Assembly (NCBI GenBank): GCA_013350335.1
Contig: CM023540.1
Coordinates: forward strand, 53,258,905 to 53,322,904
Direction: 5' to 3'
Length of the DNA stretch: 64,000 nucleotides
Origin: Chimonanthus salicifolius
Lineage: Eukaryota; Streptophyta; Magnoliopsida; Laurales; Calycanthaceae
The notes under the pieces were generated by a model that was not told the DNA's origin, did not search any database, and saw only the letters and a program-made list of their open reading frames with translations. Shown here in pieces: positions 56,160 through 64,000 of this stretch. A program made the position numbers and the translations under genes. The stretch's first letter is position 1. Every line of letters starts with the position of its first letter.

Positions 56160-56585
56160 TGTTGGACATTGACCCAACCCACATACACCATCAAATCACA
56201 GATCAAACACACACACAAGCAAGAACACGAAGAACACAGGATATACGTGGTTCGTTCCAACCTTGGCCTACGTTTACGAGAGAGTGCAGATCTTATCTAT
56301 AAAGAAGAAATACAAGATACAAGATTTATGGCAATACCATTCAGGAATCCCTGAACCAAATCTCTGACTATCTTCCCTCGTCCCTCTATCTATTTTCCTC
56401 ACTACACTCTCACTCCTCACAGCTCTCCCTTAGAGCTGGGATGGCCTCCTCAGGCTCCACTAAAGAAACCCTAAGACAAAAAGAACTTAAATAGTGTAGC
56501 TTACAACAGATTGAGTCCACTTGGCCTGGGCCTGGGCCCATCAAACAACTCAAGCCCGATAAAACTTTGAGCCATAAATCCAACA
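56160..56585. mobile_element. Small solo LTR (copia-like)
   Basis: 426 bp starting TGTTGGACATTGACCC and ending ATAAATCCAACA, an inverted TGTTGG/CCAACA pair. It includes ATACGTGGTTCG...GGCCTACG, a combination common in plant copia LTRs. The flanks (CTTTT and CGTTC) do not match, so the duplication has decayed or a border is misplaced. It interrupts the upstream copy of the host duplication only. Confidence 0.65.
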
Positions 56586-57119
56586 CGTTCAAACTTTCCA
56601 AATTATATTTTCATTTATAATCTCACCATAATATTAAGAGAACTATTGTACCTAAACCAAAATAGAGAGTGAGGAAGTGATTATGATACTTTTACAAATG
56701 TGATTTTCACTTGTGTGTTGAATTATATAATATTACCATATCTATCTAGGCGTGGAATTCACCAATTAACATGGTGCTGGATTTGTGAATATAATATTTT
56801 CTTAAATATAGTATCTATCAAAATTTACCTTTTAAATTTCATTATTTTAAATTATTTTTTAATCTATACATTTTTAAATCTTTAAACATATAAATTACTT
56901 TTTAATATAAATTATATTAAAATACTATTTCAACATACCTGTCGTCGTCTCATTTAATGGATTGCTGTCGACCAGCGTACAATACCGTATATGATCCAAA
57001 GTTTGGGCGAACATCTCATTTGAACAAAACAGTATTGAAAAACACAAGATAGGTCTCTTTAAAAGTGCATATAATCATTACTTCTGACAGTGAATAAATG
57101 TTAAAATAAGAGAGGTGTT

Positions 57120-57450
57120 TTATCTTTATTCTTTTAAATCACCAATCGTTTGTTTAAAGCATATAATCAGTCTCAAAGTCCGTTTGGTTTATCTTAAATT
57201 TTGGCAGGAATATGATTATAACACTTGGATAAGCAAAGGATATCTGATCATTTCCATTGTTCAGCTATTTCTTGTTGAAAATTAAAAGTGTAACTTGAAG
57301 AAAGTTGATGATGCTTGCAGGGAGATGAAATAGCTGAACTCAATGGCTCAGAGCTACAATTAAAAGGGAGTGAAAAACTGTAATAAACAAGTGGAAGAGG
57401 CAGCCTACTTAGCGGAAGCCACCCCTCACAATGATTACCGGCGACATACT
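57120..57450 (+). pseudogene. Fragment of the ankyrin gene promoter and exon 1 start
   Basis: It matches 58225-58625: AAAGCATATAAT, GATTA..ACCCTTGGAT, TTAGCAAAGGATATC, then GTGAAAAACTGTAATAAACA and GCGGAAGCCACCCC, ending at ATTACCGGCGACA. The start codon region is altered (ATAGCTGAACTC) and the frame is broken. Similarity stops just after the codons for TGD. Confidence 0.75.
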
Positions 57451-58496
57451 ATTAAACACGATTAAATACAAAAGATTAAATTTGAACTAAAAATTCAATT
57501 TCAATTTCCTTAATTAAAATTATTAAAGTGATAAAGTATTTTTCAAAATCACTAGAATAAAAATACTTAACGACTTTGATCACTAAGATAGAGTGATTAG
57601 AAATTGAATTTTAAACTAAAAATCATCTTATTGTATCTAATTATTGTGTTTTCAATCTAATTTTTTTAATAAGAGTACATATATAATCTCTTAATATTAT
57701 TAAGAGAGTTATTGCATTTGAACCAAAATAGATAATGGACTGAGTGATTAAGGTATTCTTCTAAATGAGATGTTCGCTCAGTGCATTGTGTTGCACGTTA
57801 TTAAAGTGTTCACTTTAGCATGAAATCAACAAATAAAATAATGTTCAGTCCATTAGAACAACTTTTTCTAATATATTATTCATCAAAAAATTACGTTTAT
57901 AAAATTAAACAAGTTATATTTTTTGTTTTTTCTTAAAAAATTCTATTTTTTATTTTTTATCTCAAAATTTTATAATCTTTAAAAATATAACACATCAATA
58001 TAATCAGAATATATTTTATAAACATCACATTAAAGAAAAAATCATTTTAATAAATATATCTTTATTAAAGAAAAAATTCATTTTAATACAGTATATCTAT
58101 TGCTTTGCCATTAAAATACGTGCTCAACCACACCGTATGACCGAAAGTGCGGGCGGAACAGACGGGCAAAATTAAAAAAGTATTGGAAAGAGAAAAAGAT
58201 AGGCTACGTCCAAAATGTTAAAAGAAGAGCTATTTGCCTGTAGCATTTCACGTCACCAATTGTTTCTTTTAAAGCATATAATCTCAAAGTCGTTTCTGTA
58301 CCCTTAAAATTTGCAGGAATTTGATTACGACCCTTGGATTAGCAAAGGATATCGGATCATTTCCTTTGTTCAACTATTCCTGGATGAAATTTTAAAGTGT
58401 AAATTGAGGAAGTTTGGTGATGAATGTTGTCGTTACTTTCCAAGTGGTCGACATTGCTGGGAGATGAAATAAATGTCTGGTACATTGAGATAGATC
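57451..58496. other. Promoter-side AT-rich sequence of the ankyrin gene
   Basis: No gene. The region holds the right-hand copy of the duplicated segment (matching 55960-57120). It would contain the promoter, but no TATA box can be chosen with confidence among many AT-rich runs. Confidence 0.5.
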
Positions 58497-58965
58497 TTGA
58501 CCATTTCAATGGCTGAATTCAATATGCTGAGAGCTGCAATTAAAGGTGAGTGGAAAACTGTAATAAACGAGTGCAAGAGCCAGCCGCACTTAGCAGAAGC
58601 CACCCCCACAACCATTACCGGCGACACCCTGATACACATTGCTGTAAGAGGGGAAGGAGTGGATGTTATCGGCGACCTTCTTGAGCTGTTGCCGGAGAGG
58701 GTCAGGAGAGCGGCAAATGCGGGAGGTAACACGTCGGTCCATGAGGCTGCCAGGACAGGGCATGTGGAGATGGCAAAGTTGATATTGGAAAGGGATGAGA
58801 GTTTGTTAGAGAGGCACAACCAAGATGGAGAGACACCACTATTTTGGGCTGCCATGTATGGACGCAAGGAGATGCTCCTCTTTCTTTCTGGCCGTGGAAT
58901 GAATGGAATGAGGAGGAATGACGGCGCCACTATTCTACATGCGGCCATTGTGGGTGAATTTTATG
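58497..58965 (+). CDS. Ankyrin-repeat protein, exon 1 (ACD6/ITN1-like family)
   Basis: The first exon codes for about 156 residues. Starts are possible at 58497 or 58509 (ISMAEF); the second sits nearer the conserved LRAAIKGEWKTVINE. Ankyrin units: GDTLIHIAVRGEGVDVIGDL, then GGNTSVHEAARTGHVEMAKL, GETPLFWAAMYGRKEMLLFL and GATILHAAIVGE. The frame runs on into AT-rich, hydrophobic codons after FYG, and TTTTATG|GTATAG gives a donor at 58966, so the coding part most likely stops there. This N-terminal form is typical of plant membrane ankyrin proteins with a C-terminal PGG domain involved in defence or salt response. No later exon was found in the window, so the gene may be truncated or have a long intron. 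Confidence 0.8.
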
Positions 58966-61900
58966 GTATAGTTATTTTTCAGTTTTTGTTTTTTAATTTA
59001 TCATCTTTACTCCTATACTCGTCACCATTATCTATGCTCACTTTCACTTTTATTTTTATTTTTCTCTCCTTCAACTGCCATTTAAAATGAGCATAGTTTA
59101 CCGACGAGCACGGAGCACCACAGGCATAGCGTCGTATTACACAGATCAAAGTATCCATATCTTTCAAACACCTCACTAATTTTTGAGAAATATGCAGACT
59201 TTTCCATTCACACAGATTATATAATATTAGGAGGAACAGCCATTTTTATGTTAACAGTGAATTGAAGCCAAACCTTCTCACCATCCTAGATAGATTTTTG
59301 AGTGACAAGTTAATCCTCACGAGTTATATCTTAAACCAGTTTACATAAAGAATACACTAAATTTAAATAAAAATATCAATTAGTAAAGTAAATTACTATT
59401 ATAATAATGATAAATGGTAGTGTTATGACAACAAAATACAAATTTATTAGCGGAACAGCGAACCAATTCAAAGGACTACCTCATTCCTTACAAGTTGAAA
59501 AACGACAGACATTTTTTGATGATAAGTAAAATTAATTGTATAGGTATAATGACAAGACATGTGAAATGATCTAGCCTTAGGCTTAGAATATCGGATCTTA
59601 TACAAATTATATTAGAGGATGGATCTTATGACGTGGTTGAAGAAAATGAGGTATGAATACAAAATTATATAAGCTATTAAATTGTTTAAAATATAATTAA
59701 TTGAAATTTTTTAATTTTTAATTTTTAAAATAAAATTAATAGATAAATATTTTTACTTATCACAATCAAAACAATAATGAAGATGCAATAAATAGATATA
59801 AAAGAATATTAAATCATTATTATCATCATCTTAAGTTATAATTTCATCTATTTGAAGTCGACTAAAATCAAAAGATTAAATCTAAGTTTAAAATAGAGAG
59901 TAATAATTTTAATAATTTGAATTTCATATAAAGTGAAGTTTACGTAAAAGGATGTGCTTGGAAATTGATTATTTCTTAATTTTCTATATTACTTTACTAG
60001 CATGAATTTAAATATAGATATATTTATCAAATAACTAAAAATATTGTACCCATTGATCATTGAAAAAAATTAAAAAAAACAAAATAAAATTTATCATTTA
60101 TATTTATTCATTTGTTTTTAAAATGCTAAAACGACGGTAAAGGAGAAATAAACCATGAAAAGAGCCTTAAATCACTCTGTTAAATAGAATCACTAGAAAT
60201 ACTTTTATACTTATAGAATTTTTCAATATGTCATCAGCAAAGATCTATTTTAACAACGTACTTTTAGTATCACTTGATAATATACAAATTTTATTATAAT
60301 AGATTATTCTTTCGCTTTTAAGCTTTTTGAGGTAAATTGTAACTAAAAACAATAGAAGAAAATGGAAAGTGATCCAAAATGCATTTTTCACTACTTCTTG
60401 GACGATTATTTTTCATTTGTAAAATTCATTTTATAATGATATGCTAATTATTATATTTTAATGTATCATTCTATTTCTCAACTTTTGTAGTCACAAATTT
60501 GGAGATCTCCACTTTACATTAGTCTAAGTACGTAGACATATAAAATTTTCATTTTAGTGATTTTTCACTTTTAAGCTGAAATTTTGTTTATAAATATTCA
60601 AAATTTTCGAAAGTATTTCGGCCACTTTCTACCAATCTTCTAAAATAACATCTAACACCAGAATATACTAAATAAAATTTTAAATTGACCATAATGGAAG
60701 TGAAAAAAACAATGTTTGATGAATTTTTTTAATCATGCTTTGTTGAATTCATGGTCCATAGAATTGTGATGCAGATCGAGTAGGGTAGGACACTCAACTC
60801 AATTGCTTAGAGGTTACACTAACACAATCCAGATACCCTAATCATGGAAGTTAAAGAACCAAATGGATTTAACACAATCTGCAGACTTTAAATAGTAAAC
60901 CCAAGTCAAATAATCAAAGGAAACAATTGAATCAATTTAATTAGAATCAGTACCAACGAAGTGGATTAATTAAACTTTTCTAAAATGTCCAATTAAATTC
61001 AACAAATTAAATCCCAAATGTTTGTCACAACTTGTGCCCAATTTGGACTCTGATTTCTCAACAGAAAATTATTCGGGTCTGTCTACAAACGGGTATGCCG
61101 AAAGGATCCGGGTCACAAAATGGCATGTCGAATCTGGAATGGATTCTGGATCAGATCTAATCGGATGCGGGATCCGTTAGGATCCGATCTAGATAATAAC
61201 AACAGAATGGGTTCAGGCAGAACGGGTGTGTAGGACCGTTCTGGACAAACAGGCCTGGGCAGAACGTGTATGGAATAGAACGAGTCTGAAACACAAAACG
61301 AATTTGGAACACAAACAATCCAAAATAGTGAACGGGTTGGCTCAGTTTGGCTCAAACTGGCCTGCTCGACCCTCTGTTTACAGATCAGGGCTGACATAGC
61401 CCAGTTGTAAAACTAGCCTGAGAGGATTGTCTATATTGAGTTTCAACAGTTCTTGGGCTTAAGTGCACAGTGAGTTAAGCTTTACCTTGCTGAGTTCAGA
61501 TACTAAATTGAAGATAACTGACTAAAAAATCCAAGGTTAAACACTTTTGGATTTTTAACATCAACCCAGATTCAAATTGAATCTCAAACGGGGCTGAGTT
61601 CAGTGTTAACTCACTAATTAAAATCAAACAACAATTTCGACTGAAAATATGATGTTTAATTAACTATAAAAATTGATTCAATTAACCCAATAATTAAATG
61701 AGTTTTGGCCAACGTGGTTCTGAAGAGATGAACACAATTCAGTCTCACTCCTTCTTCACTCGGTAGGACTCGATATTGCAAGCTACTACTTAACTCGGCC
61801 TCAAATCTGAGTTCTTCGAAAATTCTAATAATTTTCCTTGAAATTATATTTTATTTCCTCTGAATTAGGTCTGCTAAATCAGCAGGATACAATGGTATCT

Positions 61901-62399
61901 ATAGATAAAGTAACCCTAAGAATCCTAAGCGAGCAGACCCTCACTTGCAACTAACTTAAAATTCGAAAATCAACTGTAATCCTTAATGACCTATGGAACT
62001 CTTAATCACAGCCGAATTAGGATCTCTTCAATGCCTTGGGACTCATTCATATAAGCCAGCCATGTGAGGTGAGTCACGCCTTTGCCTTGTTTGCACGTGT
62101 GGAGGTTGGCTCACAAGTGTGGAAGATTGTTGGGCCGATGGGCCTGCCTTCTGGGCCTGGGCTTGGCTCGCTGGTGCTTGGATCGGGTTGGCTTCATTAG
62201 CTGAATCCCACTGTCCTCTGTCAATTTTACACAAGAAAATTCAGACACCTAGTATGATTCATTCATTGATTTTCCGTTCTTCGATTTTTGATGAAATTTG
62301 TTGTAAAAGTCTAAAGCTATTGCCAGGATCTCATCCTCTGTTGAACTGATGTATGCATCATCCTCTCCATGCCGATGAGAAGTCGACTTTGAGTTTGTG
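58966..62399. other. Intron or intergenic sequence, no gene seen
   Basis: AT-rich to about 60750, then a more mixed stretch (60760-62390). No ankyrin or PGG-like exon was recognised on the plus strand. Short frames at 61113-61397 (minus) and 62119-62349 (plus) show no family features. 61000-62390 may be leftover from the gypsy remnant to the right. Confidence 0.45.
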
Positions 62400-63560
62400 T
62401 CACCTTCCAGTTTGAAGCTCTCTCCTCCTTAATAGATGTTCAGGTCGGACACATTGAAGGCATCATAAATATTGAGTTCTTCTGGTAGCTTCACTTGATA
62501 CACATTGTAGATAATCCACCTTAGAACCTCGTATGGACCAATGGTTCTGATTTTCAGCTTACCATAAGTTCTTGTGGGAATCCCTCCTTCGGAGGTGTAC
62601 CCATACTAAGCACCGTTGTTGAAGACGCTATGTCACTTGTGTCTATCTGTAATTTCTTTGAACTTGAGGTTACTTTGTTTAATTTTGTGACGTGCCTACT
62701 CATGCAACTGCTATATTTCTACAATTAAATCTTCAACTACTTGAGATTTGGGATCTTTTGAAGGTAATGGAACCAAGTATAACACATTCTTGTTGTTGGA
62801 ACCATACACAACCAAGAATGGACTATGACTTATCATGCAACTTGTCGATTTATTATAGGCGAATTCAACATGAAATAAGATCAAATCGTATTGACTCGGC
62901 CTCCAGCCAATCAAACTTCTCAGGAGATTACCCAGAGTCCGACTAGCCACCTCAGCTTGATCATCGGTCTGTGGATGATAAGTGTTCCTAAACTCCAATT
63001 ATGTTCCCAAGTATCACCATAGAGAAATCCAAAAGTGACTCATGAACTCCGTATCTTTGTCAGAGATGACCGACTTGGGAATATCATGTAGCTTGACCAC
63101 CTCTTCAAATATAAAGTCGCCACATGTGAAGCGTCGCTTTCCGACTTGGTATGAAATGCACCATTTTCGAAAATCTATCCACCATAACTAATTTTTTTCC
63201 ATACTTTGTAGTGTCCTCCATAGTCTTTGGACAAAATCCATGGATACATCCTCCCATGGTGTTTTTAGAATTGGAAGAGGAGTATATAATCCAGTATTCC
63301 GTGAGTGTCTATTGGTTGCTTGACACACATAAAAATGGCTAACAAATCTGCTCACTTCCCGCCTCATACTCGGCCAAGAGAATTTGTCTTCCAATAATTC
63401 CATGGTATTATCTCAACCAAAGTGACTTGCTAGTCCGCCACCATACAGTTCTTTCACTAGTCGATCTCACAACAAACATTGCAGAATACATAATCTAGAA
63501 CCTCTAAATAAGTACACATCTTGCATGCCATACTTGTTCATAGGTTCATTCTAGCTTAGC
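62400..63560 (-). pseudogene. Ty3/gypsy integrase remnant
   Basis: Read leftward: FRGSRLCILQCLL and KELYGGGLASHFG near 63440-63520; KFSWPSMRREVSRFVSHFYVC then WEDVSMDFVQRL (63403-63210), which are the zinc finger and first catalytic Asp; FRNTYHPQTDDQAEVASRTL and VEFAYNKS (62995-62850); then LPEELNIYDAFNVSDL near 62470-62510, typical of the integrase C-terminus. Frames are broken many times and no LTR was identified. The order proves minus-strand orientation. Confidence 0.85.
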
Positions 63561-64000
63561 CGATGCCAAATAGTCCAAAATAGAGATCATGCTTGTCACA
63601 GCTCAAACAATAAGAATCACGACTAATTTTTTTTATTTTGAAAAAAAAAAAAAAGAAAAGAAATTCCCACTCACATGTGTGGAAAAATCTCGTTAGAATG
63701 AGATTCCATTAATTCCAAACTCTTTCGGAGCTCCGAGTCTCTACCCAAATTTTGGTAGTCTTATATGTAAATGGGACCTTTTGACGATTAATCCCACCTC
63801 TTGAATCATATATCATAATAATTGAATTGCAATCTCATTTTATTCATATACATTCCCATATATTTATATCCATCAAATAATTTTGTCAGTCCATGTACTA
63901 TTTTACACACTTGCAAGAAAGTACTAATTACATTGTTCTGACACAAGTTCACAAACCATAAGTTTATATACGTGCAACTTCATAATGGAAACACCTAATG
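63561..64000. other. No gene seen at right edge
   Basis: AT-rich sequence with an A-run near 63638-63655. Neither a reading frame nor a terminal repeat was recognised. Confidence 0.5.

Overview
The window is plant (angiosperm) nuclear DNA, almost entirely nested LTR retrotransposons with one recognisable host gene exon at the right. Evidence: Ty3/gypsy chromovirus gag-pol with a C-terminal chromodomain, Ty1/copia gag-pol, initiator-Met tRNA primer sites (TGGTATCAGAGC), and a plant-type ankyrin-repeat exon. No bacterial operon, rRNA, tRNA gene or CRISPR was seen.

Layout. 1-61 is the end of a short LTR whose likely partner is at 55453-55629, so nearly everything between may sit inside one element. 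62-3253 holds leader-like sequence, small tandem repeats and LTR-like sequence. At 3254 an old Ty3/gypsy LTR ('O') begins and ends only at 29731, because three elements landed inside it: solo LTR A1 (3347-7195, duplication GGTTT), reverse-oriented solo LTR S2 (10127-13766, TGTTG) and full Tekay/Del-like element B (13997-28976, GGTTA). B's 3' LTR itself holds a rearranged LTR, N (24172-26493). O's decayed interior (29732 to about 35625) holds solo LTR C (31229-35341, GAGAC). After a short host-like stretch come element D (36221-48629, GAGAG), with its pol, PPT and part of its 3' LTR replaced by truncated LTR A2 (about 42936-46407), and a minus-strand copia element (48635-54494, GAGAG). From 55630 on there is AT-rich host DNA with a small solo LTR, a duplicated promoter/exon segment, ankyrin exon 1 (58497-58965) and a decayed gypsy integrase on the minus strand (62400-63560).

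The most striking signal is a shared LTR architecture. A1, A2, B, C, D, N and S2 differ in primary sequence, yet where the parts are retained they show in order: (i) GTTTCATC/GATGAAAC hairpins in the upstream part (B, C, N); (ii) a purine-rich leader ending in a splice-donor-like GTAAGT/GTAAGA/GTAGGT/GTGAGT; (iii) several dispersed hairpins GGGTTCGGCCAT...ATGGCCGAACCC, about fifty in the window; (iv) a tandem block of small hairpin units; (v) an ACTGGGCGCG...CTAAC...CCTAG acceptor-like site; (vi) a CCAAGC/GCTTGG hairpin; and (vii) a larger hairpin near the LTR end. This predicts a 1.6-2.3 kb intron in the LTR leader packed with hairpins. O shows its own version with a predicted 61-nt middle exon. 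The hairpins are deletion hot spots between paired LTRs.

No element here looks able to move by itself: gag-pol of B and D carries stops and frameshifts, D lacks the integrase core and chromodomain, and the copia polyprotein is broken. Yet the paired LTRs of B and of D are very similar, which suggests they were mobilised in trans or decayed quickly after insertion.
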